Assembly (NCBI GenBank): GCA_973895155.1
Contig: OZ316892.1
Coordinates: 31,062,001 to 31,126,000 of the forward strand
DNA: 64,000 nt
Direction: 5' to 3'
DNA from: Marsupella aquatica
Taxonomy: Eukaryota; Marchantiophyta
Below are positions 1 to 10,849 of the stretch, in pieces; the stretch's first letter is position 1, and each line of letters begins with the position of its first letter. Both the position numbers and the translations under genes were made by a program. Under the pieces are notes generated by a model. It worked only from the letters and a program-made list of their open reading frames with translations, searched no databases and was not told the DNA's origin.

Positions 1-2574
1 GTGATTGCCGAAGTGTTTGGCTTGCCGATGGGCAATAAGACCAAAGTTGATACCAGGAAGACCTTGCCTGACAAGGAGTTCCGGTCGTTCCCCGGGCCAT
101 CAACGAAGAATGGCTTCTTCCGGAACACCTGCACCAACCCGCACATAGGAGAGATGATCGACTTCTTGCGGGTGACCATGCATTGTAACTTGCCGAGGGC
201 AGAGATCGGCAAGGCACAGGTCTATCTGGCAGAAAGGCCAGACCCAAGCCGGGACTACAACGGGTACCTCCTCAACCAATTGAAGAAGATCTTAAAGGAG
301 GAGCAGCAGGTAATCGGCATGGGGAGCGTGTCGCGGCTTGGCTATCACATGCCGCTGTTGTGCCGGTATGCCAGAGGTCAGACTTTTGCCCCGGTACTTC
401 CCCTGCAGGTAAGGGCACCCGAGGAAGCTCCAACGCCGAGGCCGTTGGCTGAGAAGCCTCAACCACCTGTTAGTCCTACGATCGAGCAGGTGTTTAGGCC
501 CAGGAAGGAAGACTTGCCGATGCAGCAACCAGGCATGCAGAGTCTGCTGAAACTACTGGAGAAAGAAAAGAAATCGGCATCGGCAACAACAACGGCAACG
601 GCAACAATGCAGGACACTACTACAGAGGTAGGCCTACACCGGCTCACAAGAGAAAACCCCTTTGCTGGAGACAAGGAGAGAATCAGGCCGGAATCCAAGC
701 CAGGTGTTCGAATGTACGTGGGAACCTCAAGCTCCAAATCTGAGGCAGAATTGCCTGAAGCTCCTACCGAGGAAGAGGAGAGGGAGAAGCCGGAAATCCA
801 AGAGGTAGAGGAGGCAGTGGAGGACTGCAGCCATGATAATTCCGGCTATGGGTCGGACCATCACGTTCCAGGAGTAAGGACCTGTGGCCGGTTTGTCCCC
901 ACACTTCCAAGGGTAGTGCGAGGGGACCCCAACCAACAGAGTAGCCCTGAGTCTCCCCCACCAGATGTTGCTCCCCCGAGCTTCGACGGCATAAAACAAA
1001 CGGTGCAGGAATTTCAGGAGCGAATCAAGCAGGAGGAAGAGGCCGCCCTGGCTAAGGAAAAGGATTTACCAGGAGGAGATTGGCCGGAGGACATCAGGCG
1101 GCTAGCCGAAAAAGGAAGCAAACCTCTAGCCACGATTGAAGAGATCCGCAGGACGGCTTGGGAGCAGAGGCCACGATGGGCGATGCCGATCACTTCTACT
1201 TACTCCACCTACGCTAAGAATAGAGCCATGGAGTATGGTGAGATGTGTGGGGAACTTGCGCTCGGCATCTTTGGAGAGGAGTTGGAGGTAGGACCCTTTT
1301 TCCATAGGGAACAGTTGGAGAAGCACCAATTAGAAGAAGCGGTGGCTTTAGAGAGAAGCAAGAAGGACGAGGTCATTCGGCGGCTTAGGAGGATGGGAGC
1401 CGAGATTGAAGATCTAAGGGCGGCCAAGAAAGCCCAAGATGAACTGCGGATTAAACGACATGAGCTGAACATCATGCAGGGGCAGTTGGACGCCGCGCAG
1501 GCTGATAATCAGAATATCAAGGATAAACTGACTCAGACACAGGAAGAGTTGGCCGACACGATCAAAGAAAGGGAAAAGTGGAAGCAAGAGCTGAAGAATA
1601 CAGAGGAGGCCCACATAACAGCCAACAGCCGGGCCATGGCGGAGACCCAAAGAAAGGAATGGGCGTTGAAAGGGGAGCTCGAGAAAATCCGCGGAGCCCT
1701 TGAGCAGAAGGAGGTCAAGTTAGGGAAATCCTATCAAGGGATTATGGCGCTGCAGCAGGAGCTTGCGTCCCTGACGGCCAGCTTCAAGGCCGACCTAAGG
1801 GAGAAGGACGAGATGCTCGAACAGACTTACGCCAAGATGAACCAGATGGAGTCTGTCATCATTGCAGAGCTCGACAAGGAGCTAAGAGCAACCCAGGAGG
1901 AGAAGGCTACCTTGAAGAAGGAATTGGAGGAAGCCCACAGGGAGCAGGAGGAGGCCAAAAACGAGCTGGAGGGGGCACGTAAGGACCTGGATGAAACCCA
2001 AGAGGAGTTGGAGGAAATCACGAGGAAGATGGAGAACCTACAGCGGCGGGCCGACAACCAAACAGAGCGGCTGAAGAAACAAGCCGCAGTATTTAAATGC
2101 TTAGCTGCAGCGGGTCCATCTCCTGTTGGGACAAACCAGTTACCAGGGGTGGTAATTGCCGAAGGACAAGCCGCGCCACCTGCACCAGTGCCGGAGGTAA
2201 GTGGGAAGGGGAAGGGACCAGCTGCCGAGCCACCAACGAAGAAGAAGCGGAAACCTTCAGGGTCAAGGAGTAATACGACTTCACAGGCCGTGGTGATCAA
2301 GGAGGTAGACCCAGCACCGACCCCAGACATGGTCACGGCTAGGGATCCAACTACCCTAAGGGAAGGGGAAGCCGAAGCCGTGAGAGTGGCTGAGGCCGAA
2401 GCCGTGGGTATTGCCGAGGCCGGTGTCGAGGCTGAAGCCGAAGGTGGACCCAGTCAGGCCGAGGGAGAGTTGACTCGGTCAAGGGCAGGTAATCTGTCAG
2501 TAGGCGGGCCAACGGCAGTGGCTGAGGAGGAAGTGTTGGGGGCGTCCATTGAGGATCCACCACCGGTGTCGTGA
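1..2574 (+). CDS. Partial coiled-coil protein of the LTR-borne 'FGLP' family
   Basis: The reading frame is open from the first base, so the start lies upstream of the window; 857 codons are visible, ending in TGA. The first residues read IAEVFGLPMG, followed by a segment with GFFRNTCTNP and IDFLRVTM. The same order (F-G/R-L/I-P, then C-T, then F-L-R) occurs in the LTR gene at 33,670 and in the genes at 42.3 and 48.2 kb. A Pro/Glu-rich linker (about residues 130-400) leads to a heptad-rich coiled coil (about 430-700) and then a basic stretch KKKRKPSG that could be a nuclear signal. The C-terminus has imperfect Glu-Ala-Val repeats. The phrase EVIRRLRRM in the coil is shared with the 48.2-kb gene. 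No known domain is recognised and the molecular function is unknown. It is probably carried by a mobile element. Confidence 0.75.
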   Translation: MIAEVFGLPMGNKTKVDTRKTLPDKEFRSFPGPSTKNGFFRNTCTNPHIGEMIDFLRVTMHCNLPRAEIGKAQVYLAERPDPSRDYNGYLLNQLKKILKEEQQVIGMGSVSRLGYHMPLLCRYARGQTFAPVLPLQVRAPEEAPTPRPLAEKPQPPVSPTIEQVFRPRKEDLPMQQPGMQSLLKLLEKEKKSASATTTATATMQDTTTEVGLHRLTRENPFAGDKERIRPESKPGVRMYVGTSSSKSEAELPEAPTEEEEREKPEIQEVEEAVEDCSHDNSGYGSDHHVPGVRTCGRFVPTLPRVVRGDPNQQSSPESPPPDVAPPSFDGIKQTVQEFQERIKQEEEAALAKEKDLPGGDWPEDIRRLAEKGSKPLATIEEIRRTAWEQRPRWAMPITSTYSTYAKNRAMEYGEMCGELALGIFGEELEVGPFFHREQLEKHQLEEAVALERSKKDEVIRRLRRMGAEIEDLRAAKKAQDELRIKRHELNIMQGQLDAAQADNQNIKDKLTQTQEELADTIKEREKWKQELKNTEEAHITANSRAMAETQRKEWALKGELEKIRGALEQKEVKLGKSYQGIMALQQELASLTASFKADLREKDEMLEQTYAKMNQMESVIIAELDKELRATQEEKATLKKELEEAHREQEEAKNELEGARKDLDETQEELEEITRKMENLQRRADNQTERLKKQAAVFKCLAAAGPSPVGTNQLPGVVIAEGQAAPPAPVPEVSGKGKGPAAEPPTKKKRKPSGSRSNTTSQAVVIKEVDPAPTPDMVTARDPTTLREGEAEAVRVAEAEAVGIAEAGVEAEAEGGPSQAEGELTRSRAGNLSVGGPTAVAEEEVLGASIEDPPPVS

Positions 2575-3320
2575 CGGTGCAAGGGCGCCGTTCCTTTTAG
2601 GGAGGGCGGACGTGGAGGGAGGAGGCGTGAGTGGGCAGGGCGGGCACGGATCTCCACGTTTAGGATTAGGATCAGAACCAGGAGCGGCCCTGACACTTAG
2701 CTTAGTGGGATTGCGGTCCCACTGGTAGGAGCAACACTTGTGCTCCTGCCTTGCTGTACATAGGTAGATTCGGGCAAGTAGATTACTGTTAAGTAGATTA
2801 GGCTTACGATGCAAAGAATGGCGGATCCACTACCAGGATAAGTACCTGGGCAGCGGGGAGCTCAGGGCCTCTTCTTTAGCAAGTTTTTAGTTTGCACCAG
2901 CCGGGCTGGGATCAAGTAGTACGAGAAGCTCTCGGTTAGTCATACAGTGACCCTTGTGTATATTCATGTTTCCTCATGCCTAAGAGCTGAATAGAGTTGG
3001 CCTCACGGCTTAGTTCGCAGAACTTGTGTATGAGATGTACTGTTTGTATGGCAAGTGCATGGTATGACTCAGTCAGAATGAGTCATTTTGCTATTTGTGT
3101 GTCGCATTAACTTGTGTGAAGAGTGCCCACATCAACAGAAGGAAGGAAAGTAAGCAGGGGAGTGAGAGTTGGATGTGTCGAGCTGAGAGAGGTCTTAGCG
3201 GCTTAACCAAGCCTATTGGGGATCATTCCGGCGGCGGAATCCAAACATACCTAACAAGACGGAGGGGAAGACAGGGGAAGACAGGGGAAGGCCTATATTA
3301 GGCCGACTACGTATCTCATG
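1..3320 (+). mobile_element. Right-hand part of an LTR-like unit related to the 14-kb gypsy element
   Basis: The layout here copies the right part of the LTRs at 23,083 and 33,204: a long coiled-coil gene, then several hundred bases of non-coding sequence containing a near-identical block. The block at 3226-3254 (TTCCGGCGGCGGAA, then a variant of CACAAACCATACCTA) matches the block at 26,928-26,957, which lies about 155 bases before the end of the 5' LTR. No gag or pol sequence follows, so this may be a solo LTR or the 3' LTR of an element that lies to the left. The right end is approximate: a terminus in CA at about 3318 is plausible. The left part lies outside the window. The relationship is inferred from arrangement and one short shared block. 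Confidence 0.5.
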
Positions 3321-3392
3321 ACCCGATGAAGGATCTGTCCAGTATATGTGTGTAAAATGTTAATAGTAGTAGTAGAAGGTTAGCAGCGTCCC

Positions 3393-4103
3393 ATGCCGCT
3401 AAGCCGCGGAAACGGCCTCGCCAAGCACGAAACCTGCGGGAATCGGCTTGAGCTGGGGGGTTTCTTGGGTTTAGGGAGCCATGGGACGCACCACACGCAC
3501 CGTGCTGAAACTCTTGAAGCTGAGAAGATCAAGCAAGGTGGCTGCAAACCAGCCTCGTCTGCAATGCATTATCCCCACAAACAAGTTTCGTCCACCTCTT
3601 CCAGGAAGCGTCAACGAAGGGCTGCGCATAAGCTATCTGGCGCTAATGGCAGTCAATCACAAAGTTATCAAGCGACCCACTCTACAGGAAATGTTGACAG
3701 TGGGGAAACAAATCATGACCAGATGGTAGCTTTTCCCATTGCTCCGACAGGGACCACATCTTCAAAACAACTTCCATCGAATTCCAGAAGGCCACCCAGG
3801 AAGGTGTGGATTGTCAAACCCCCAAAGGCAAACGAATCACCCAACTCTCATCTGGCGCTAACGCAACCAGTTGTTGTTGAGGTGACTCCGTCTAATGCAC
3901 CAATCCTACCAGCAAGGACGCTTTCGCCTCAACCTCCAAGTGATCAAGGGAATGTCACCATTCGCAAACGAAAGCTTTCTAAGGAATCTTCAGAAACAGA
4001 ATCTGACTCCCTCCCTACCATCTGTTCTTGGAGATTTCACTCCGCGGACGAAGCGCCCCCGGCTACTAGATCCGTCTGCTCCCAGCACCATTTACTGCCA
4101 TAA
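3393..4103 (+). CDS. Hypothetical Ser/Pro/Lys-rich reading frame upstream of LINE remnant
   Basis: A 236-codon open frame, rich in Ser, Pro, Lys and Gln, with basic patches (KRQRR, RKRKLSKE). It ends just before the endonuclease tail of a LINE in another frame. In plant L1-like elements a basic ORF1 or a linker occupies this place, so it may be a remnant of the LINE's first ORF. I see no CCHC zinc knuckle or RNA-binding motif to prove that. It could equally be a chance frame. Confidence 0.25.
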   Translation: MPLSRGNGLAKHETCGNRLELGGFLGLGSHGTHHTHRAETLEAEKIKQGGCKPASSAMHYPHKQVSSTSSRKRQRRAAHKLSGANGSQSQSYQATHSTGNVDSGETNHDQMVAFPIAPTGTTSSKQLPSNSRRPPRKVWIVKPPKANESPNSHLALTQPVVVEVTPSNAPILPARTLSPQPPSDQGNVTIRKRKLSKESSETESDSLPTICSWRFHSADEAPPATRSVCSQHHLLP

Positions 4104-4109
4104 AATCCC

Positions 4110-4573
4110 CCCGACTCAACAGGCACAACCTGGATGGCCGAACTCTACGCAGGCTCCATAGAATCTACGCCTCCAGAGGAGCCTTCAAGGAGAATTTTGA
4201 CATTTCATCTACTATCCTGCCTGGTTTTCCCCTGTCCGACCACGCCCCTGTTATTGCCAGGATCACCCCAATTGAGGCCACCAAACGATTCACGCAACAT
4301 CTCATGAACGTTAGCCACCAAACCCAGTATGAATATCAAGCGCGGATCAAGCTATTGTGGGAGAAAGAAGAAACCCTCTGTGCTACGAAAGGGTTCTCAA
4401 CTGAAAGGGCTCTCGTTTGGTGTCTCGGCAAGGCTAGAAAATTTGATCGATGCTGGGGAAAGCGAAGGGCGGAGGAGCGGCGTAGGAGGGAGACAACGCT
4501 CCGAGACAGGCTCTCTCGAGCGCAACTATCCTGGAAATGGAACCTTCCGACGCAAATAGGCAGGATGAGGTGA
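4110..4573 (+). pseudogene. LINE ORF2: endonuclease C-terminus and linker
   Basis: In frame 2 the sequence reads through a stretch ending FPLSDHAPVIARI, the 'SDH' motif at the end of AP-endonuclease-like LINE nucleases. It then continues into a basic linker (WCLGKARKFDRCWGKR, RRRETTLRDRL). The minus-strand LINE at 20.4 kb has the matching linker (HCLNIARKVDRCCGKER), so the two are the same family. The catalytic N-terminal two thirds of the nuclease are not present in frame. Confidence 0.65.
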
Positions 4574-5085
4574 TAGACGCTGAAACTCTGTTACACGAAT
4601 TTGAAAATGAAAAAGCACAATGGATGGACTACATCTTACAATCGCGGTGGATTGGCGAGGGGGACAAATGTTCTAGGCTCTTTTTTCGCACCTTCCGAGG
4701 TCTAGCCATGAACAATGAGATCACCCAATTGTTCAATAAGGAAGATGAAATTGTTCGGGATTGGGACTCAATGGCTATTACGGCCACCGAATTCTTTAAG
4801 GACATCCTTGGTTCGACTACTGGCCCCTGGGAACAGCTTGCTCAAGTTCTTGAGTTACAAACTACCCACATTACGTTGGAAGACCGGAAGCTGCTGAACG
4901 CACCTCTCATTGTGGATGAACTTGGTAAAGCTGCTGCTGCGGAGCAGACGGTGTTCCTATGGAATTCTTCGTGTCACAAGGGACGACAGTTGGGCCCTCC
5001 TTACACCGTGCACTCCTGCATGGAATGGCTGAAGGCATCTTCTCCCCCGAAATCACTCGGGGCTTCATTTTACTAGGTGGGAGGA
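4537..5085 (+). pseudogene. LINE ORF2: pre-RT linker and first RT motif, frameshifted
   Basis: Contains WIGEGDKCSRLFF, the conserved 'W-x-x-x-G-D-x-x-x-x-x-F-F' segment that precedes the reverse transcriptase in plant LINEs, then a stretch equivalent to the 'L-T-x-x-E-L-x-x-A' entry to RT (PLIVDELGKAA). The next motif continues only after a frame change (DGVPMEFFVSQ, starting near 4948). A small deletion has removed the Lys-x-Pro-Gly-Pro that should come first. The frame then decays, and RT motifs A to E are absent. Confidence 0.65.
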
Positions 5086-5138
5086 TGGTCCGTGTGATGT
5101 GCTGCCGGGAAACTGTGCTGTTGCCTATCGGAACCTGA

Positions 5139-6221
5139 TTGCCAATCTCAGCAGCACCCCTGAGATGCACGAGGATCCGGACCAACGTACACCGGTCTTC
5201 ATGGAAGCTTCTCTCTGGGAATACTCCATTCAAAGAAAGTTTATCACCTCCCAGTGGCAACATTTTCATTGCACCTCTGTCATGCCCTATGCGAACCTTC
5301 AGAGTCATCAACGAGGTACTTTACAAAGCTGACAACAGTCCCCCTCCGGTGGGAACTATTCTGAACAGGGTAATTGTGAGGACGCATGGTGCCGCTGCAA
5401 CAAAAATCTTGCTCCGCATTGGGAGACCAGAGGGCTTGTTGGCACCGCTGCTGCTTTATGAATGGAAAGATGGTCGCCCATTCATGGATACCACCACTGC
5501 CCACATGAGGGAAATCCAGGGAACATCCCACGGGAACTTACACAAAGCACTCCACAAGTGGGCTATCAGGCTGCAGTGGAGACCCAATCCCCCTGTGTTA
5601 TGGCGGGACCTCTGGCGCCCTTTTCGTGCTGCTGCTGAGAACTGCTTCTTGTGGCAGCTGACCTATAGAACACCAGCCACCCAGCACTGGCATTTCCCAA
5701 AGCTACCACCTTCGGATGCCATCACCTGGTGTACCAGATGTGATCAGAATCAGCAGGAAGATATCGAACACTGCATCTGGGGCTGCCCCAGCTCGCAAAT
5801 TGTCTGGAGATGGGGGAATCATCTCTTGTTGTTGTGTTCTTTCTCCAGAGGTAACTCTGTCCAGGTGCAGCCTGTACGTGTCTTTGTGGGCGCTACGTTA
5901 CCTGAGGAGTGGGACATACCTCACAAACTGTGGCTTATCCTCAGAGCGACCGTATGTTGGCATATCTGGAAAGATCGTAATATGCACCTCATGGAACACT
6001 CAATTCCTAATCCACAGGGGGTCATTCGAAAATCGTGGCATAGACTTGGGATCTACCTTAGACGGGACTGGGCCCGGCACCGTCACAAAATCAGGATTGG
6101 GAAACTCACCTTTGGGGATGCTCAACGAGAGATGTCTCATGACTTTGGTACTTGGGCCGACCTCTGGGAAATACACGAAGAGATCCTCCAGATTCCACCG
6201 GTTCCCCCACGTCCACCATGA
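5139..6221 (+). pseudogene. LINE ORF2: C-terminal zinc-binding region (zf-RVT type)
   Basis: A 360-codon frame. Its middle reads WRDLWRPFRAAAENCFLWQL, then TPATQHW, then WCTRCDQNQQEDIEHCIWGC. This is the pattern of the plant 'reverse transcriptase zinc-binding' domain: an F-x-W-x-L core, then C-x-x-C, then E-x-x-x-H-C-x-x-x-C. It is followed by a Trp-rich tail (CWHIWKDRNMHLM), as in other plant L1-type elements. It lies in a different frame from the upstream pieces. The first 100 codons read through sequence that does not resemble RT. Confidence 0.7.
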
Positions 6222-6360
6222 CCTATTCTCTGATCAGGTTCTGGAGTTGCACTGCAGGCAGATTGATAAGGTTCTTACCTTACCGCGGATCCACTGTTGG
6301 GAACCTCGCCGGAACCCGACAACTGGCCGGTCTTTAAGAGTGTGCTATTCTCACCTGTAG

Positions 6361-8600
6361 TTTCTAAATTGCTTGTTTAGTTTCCCATTCGGGGATCAGC
6401 TCCTTACCTGGTACCGGCCTCCCCGGTTGTTAGCACTTCGACCTTATTTGGTCCTCTGGGTTGGTGCCCCATGTGTGCCCCCCTTTATGTTTCTTTGGCA
6501 TTTTGAATGGAATTCATCTTGTTTTGATTGAGGCAAAAAAATAATGAATAAGAAGTAGCCATTTTTCTCCGGAAGCTCCCCCCAAACCAAGCTACGCAGC
6601 GAGGAAGCATTATTATTGTTTACTGAAACTTGATTCCCTCATATTATAAGGACGCCACCAGATCCCCATCAACCTAAGCGACCATCGTGTCGTTCATGTC
6701 TAACCATCTTTTGGATTTGTGCTTTTTAGCATGAAATAACGGTGTCGGCTGGAAAGCAGTTCATGCATGGGCAGGCCTTTCCTGCTTCACACGGAGTTGG
6801 CCACAATTTGAGGGGATGTCCTGAGATATGAAAATGCTCCGGAAATCATTCATTTCACACGCATCTGGCCACAGAAATGAACACCACCCTCGGGCAAGCT
6901 TTCTACATTTTAAAAAACAACACGCGGGAACCCGATCATGACTCATGCATTAATTCCTTCATGTCTTCCAGAGACTCGGACTTTAATTTATGGGCTATCT
7001 TGCCCAACAAACATCCGCGGCCACCCGTGATGCAGTCCCACGAGAGCGTCAGTGGCTAATCAATTTGCCCCGTCCCTCGTGGGGCCAGACCCAAACACCT
7101 GCTGCTTCTACAGAACTACACCAAAGATCCGCAGGCTTTGCGAGCCCCTCCCGCTATGTAACATCTCACCGTCAACAGATCCATTGTGGCAAAAAAAACA
7201 TTACTGAAGGCCGTCCCCTTGACAGGCTACGTCCCGGCTGAATCTCCCATAGCAGAGGCGTACATGGAGATGTCTGGTTATTTAGGAAGAACATTTTCAT
7301 ACAACAGATGATCGAAACTTGAGATATATGGAAATCTCGGGAAGTTGGACGCAACGGAGAGAAATCGGATTTAGAGAAAGTATGAGTAGAAGATGGGCCC
7401 GATTGATCATTCTGGAGAAACCAACTGACGCTACTCAAAGCTCAACAGTCAGCAGCACTCTTAATGGAGCACCTGAGGAAAAGGTTACTTTGATGCAGTT
7501 GACTCTGGTTGTACACTCGCCCGCGAACAGAGGAGGAGGACGAAAATGTCGAGCGTCGAAATTCCACTGTGCATGGACTACCTCACGTTTAGGGTTTAGG
7601 GTTTAGAGACGAAGAGGTTGTCGACCCGCTATAGGGTAGGGAGCACTGGATGCAAAGTACATGTTGAGCAGCCCACAAGGTTGCCGGCTACACACTTCCC
7701 GAAGATGCGCTTGCCAAACGTACCTTGCCCACCGGTGGGGTGCGCGAAATAACCTGCAATACATTTACGACTGTGAATGATCCAGTGCGCATTGAATAGA
7801 CACGGTTGCTCATCATAAATCGGTTGCATGTTATTCTACAAAGTCAAGCAAATCTGCAATACAGGAAAATTACAGAGGAAAGCAAGTCCTGGACATAGCT
7901 GATCCCGAGCGCTGAACAAATAATAACATGTGCAGATGTGCTGGCCGCAAGCATGCTTTTCGATCAGCAACAGGTGTGCCTTCACCGCCTTCACTTATTA
8001 TAAACATACGAAGAGGTTATCACGCAATCAAATACGCCAATTTGTCGTATGGACAGGCGTATGGAACCGACATCAGGAGTATAGTCGGAGATGTATAGTA
8101 TGATTATAATTCCAGAATGAAACTGCTATATGGTGTCTTATTCAAACTTCTTTTCTTGTGTATTTTAATTCAATGTGTCTTACCAAGGTGCATCCCTTGT
8201 ATATTTCTGGCACCCCTCTAAATTTTTCAATCTTTGATATACTTTTGATCATCCACCCTTTAACAAAGCTCACGGAAGTTCTAGCCCTTAGTGAAGAAGA
8301 AATGATCTAATTAAAATGCACTCCTCATGTCTTTTAAGTTCTACTCATGGTTTTGTGTCCTAAATTTATGGTTTTAATTCATTTGAGTGTCATTACCTAA
8401 GATAAGTACATAAGTATCTTTACTGTGTATAGTATGTGCAGAACCCAATACCATAGACTTAAATTTTTCCTGTTCATTATTACTTTTCTTTACATGTGTA
8501 CTTTTACTATTGTACTTTATGTGCACAACTTTTCAATGTCACGGTTCCTAATCAATGTCCTATTTATATTTGCCACAAAAAAATTGGATCACCTGTATTT
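6361..8600. other. Non-coding stretch, no gene seen
   Basis: Short open frames only (none over about 95 codons), without recognisable motifs or codon patterns. It contains one telomere-type tract at 7587-7608 and becomes AT-rich towards the right, where the TTCATTG-motif cluster begins. Confidence 0.5.
7587..7608 (+). repeat. Interstitial telomere-type repeat (TTTAGGG)n
   Basis: Two perfect TTTAGGG units followed by a variant final unit TTTAGAG. This is the plant telomere repeat, here far inside a sequence that continues normally on both sides. Confidence 0.9.
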
Positions 8601-8639
8601 CACTAATAAAACTTAAATTTTTTGCTAGAGGACAAAATA

Positions 8640-9425
8640 ACTTTTCATTTTCCAGGATGAGGATGCTATATATGGGAGAGAACTTGCCCCAACATTCTGT
8701 GTTAGTGCAAGGTTCCACTCATCAGGAAATTGGTACCCATATTATTCGGCAAGGTTTCATGGTGTTTTCATCACAACATATAAGTAATATTGATTTACAC
8801 ACAAAGTACTTCAATGATGATTCATCATTGAAATTTTCAGCATTGAATGAGGTATTTTTACCACAGATGTTTTCTATGTTTAATCATTATAGTGTCATCA
8901 TGGATGGATTCATCACATTTTCATTGCTGATGGGCATCACTTTCCATACACCAAAAAATTTGACAATGCTTAAGCAAGGACTCATTGTAAAATATACAAT
9001 AATTTTCATTACATTTTCATTGTCTTATCAGTATCTGTTCTAACTTGACAATATTAGCTAGTGGTCGTATGATGAATCATCAGCTATTGATCATCGTTGC
9101 ACTGTTATAGTTTTGGAGTTGACATAGATGTGACGTCATCATTGAATCAACATGTTTCAGTTGTTGAATAGCTTTCATTTCAGTGATATTTAATTGTGAT
9201 TGCCTTCAATATTCCATATTGTGTCATTCATTATGCAATGAATTGTCAATGTTGTTTCCACACTGAAAAAACATGTCATGAATAGACAGTGACTCAACAT
9301 TGTAAAATCATTGTGATTTCATTGTTGAATTATTGTGACATCACTATTGGTCTAGCTTGGACTCTGAAATAGTTTTGTGTTGTTTCATTGTCCTTTCAAT
9401 ACCATTTCATCAACTAGTCATTTTC
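8640..9425 (+). repeat. Left cluster of TTCATTG/CATTGA motifs
   Basis: The stretch is saturated with variants of TTCATTG, TCAATG and ATTGTGA in loose order. A 162-codon open frame (8555-9043) runs through it, but its composition (Phe, Ser, Ile, His) follows the motif and it is not considered a gene. The inner edge carries the 16-base inverted match to 15,914-15,929. Confidence 0.6.
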
Positions 9426-9429
9426 ATTT

Positions 9430-10500
9430 CAAGCAACATATTTGTCGATTTGGACTTGTGCAACAAATGAGGGGTCTAGACACCTACATCTGACATGTGT
9501 CACACCCAGTCATCCTGGCCCCGGCCTCGGCCCCCAACCCCCAATCAGCTCGGCAATCAGCTCATCCACATAAAGGAACACTGTCTCTTCATGGCTCTCG
9601 TTCTCTTGAGCATTGATCCGTTAAGGCTCCATCACTCTCACTCACCTGCAATTCTGTAGTTTCACTCACCTATACATTCTGTAGACATGAGTATTTCAGA
9701 GAATGCATATACAAGACCAAATGCTTATAGGGGTAAATGAATCTTGTAGACTGCATGCCATTTGAATGAATCCACTACAAACTCAACTATGGGTGATTTG
9801 AAGGAAAGTCTTTCAATTGAAAGAAAACTCAAGGACTTCAAGACATTATTGCAACTTGCATATCACACAAAAATTACAAAATATATTGTGATCAATTTTA
9901 GTTACTCCCCGCTCCATGCAACTCACCATTCCTTGCTCAACGTACTTGCACGGAAACACATAATTCAAAAATGAGGTTATTGTTAGCCAATCCTTGCTCC
10001 AGGAAACTTGTAATACCTGGCTCAAAGTAATTTGGCCTTGAATCTGCCATTCCCGGCTCATATCAACTTTGAGATCAACTTGTGTGTCCATTGCATTCAA
10101 CGCAAGCTCTTCTCGTTGTGACATTGGTGGCGCTACTACTCTTTGCCTCCGCTCAAAGCTCAAATGCAATTAGAAAATGCTAAATGAGGAGCAGCGCACC
10201 CCTGTCCTTTACTTCAGCTGCCCTTGCGAGCAGTGCATCGACGGTCCTGACTTGTAAATAAAGCCGGAACACTTCGTTTAATGGAGAAATTTGACACTCT
10301 CTAATGCCTTAGAATCTTACATGACTAGCAAACTGGGGTTCACGAACCTTGGGAGGCCTCCCAGTTCTAGCTAGGCTAGCATACTCCCCTGGCCGACTGA
10401 CCTAAGCCAGTTACTGGCTTTGTGTTTGACCTCTTTGGACGGTGTCATGCCATCAGTGACAGGGTGAGCTCGAACCATTCCTGGCCACGGCACAATTATT
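9430..10500. other. Non-coding stretch inside candidate transposon
   Basis: No supported gene. A short GC-rich patch lies at about 9510-9560, surrounded by AT-rich sequence. Small open frames on both strands show no recognisable motif. Confidence 0.4.
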
Positions 10501-10506
10501 ATTACT

Positions 10507-10637
10507 GTAGGCCCCTTAGGGTTTAGGGTTTAGGGTTTAAACCTTCACCCCACGACTCCTTGCAGTTGTGGTGGGTCTTTCTTGGTAGGCCCCTACCTTC
10601 ACCCCATGATTCCTTGCAGTTGTGGTGGGTCTTTCTT
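10507..10637 (+). repeat. 54-bp tandem duplication, one copy filled with telomere repeats
   Basis: Copy 1 starts with GTAGGCCCCT at 10,507-10,516 and resumes with ACCTTCACC at 10,541. Copy 2 has GTAGGCCCCT (10,585-10,594) directly joined to ACCTTCACC (10,595). The extra 24 bases in copy 1 (10,517-10,540) are three TAGGGTT units plus TAA. Outside the insert the copies differ at only two bases (C versus T) over about 53 bases. The second copy therefore preserves the unfilled site. Confidence 0.9.
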
Positions 10638-10849
10638 TGCTGTGCTTTGCGGCTCGTCTTCCTTTAGGCCCGCGCTAGCCTTTTCCCCTTCTTCATCCTC
10701 CTCTTTCACGTGGTCAGCAGCCGTGGTCTGGTACCGCGGTGAGCAGAAGCCTAAGAAGAAAGAAGTGAAGACGTCAAAACGTGCAAACTGAAGTTTAGCT
10801 CAATTGCGTTTCGTCTTTTCCCTCCCTCTCAATTCGCTGTCTCGCAGTT

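Larger units (their letters stand above)
4110..6230 (+). mobile_element. Degenerate L1-type LINE (plus strand)
   Basis: Three adjacent pieces follow the order of a plant L1-like ORF2 protein: the end of the endonuclease, the linker before the reverse transcriptase, and the cysteine-rich C-terminal region. Frames change between pieces, and the whole catalytic core of the reverse transcriptase (including the x-x-D-D box) is missing between about 5080 and 5300. The element is dead. I see no poly(A) tail or target duplication that would fix its ends. Confidence 0.75.

Noticed and set aside
7319-7606. 95-codon plus-strand frame running into a telomere-type tract
   Set aside because: Ser/Arg-rich with no motif, and its last codons are the telomere repeat itself; likely a chance frame.
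8555-9043. 162-codon open frame in AT-rich sequence
   Set aside because: Its codons follow the TTCATTG-type repeat cluster; composition is Phe/Ser/Ile/His-heavy and no protein motif is present.
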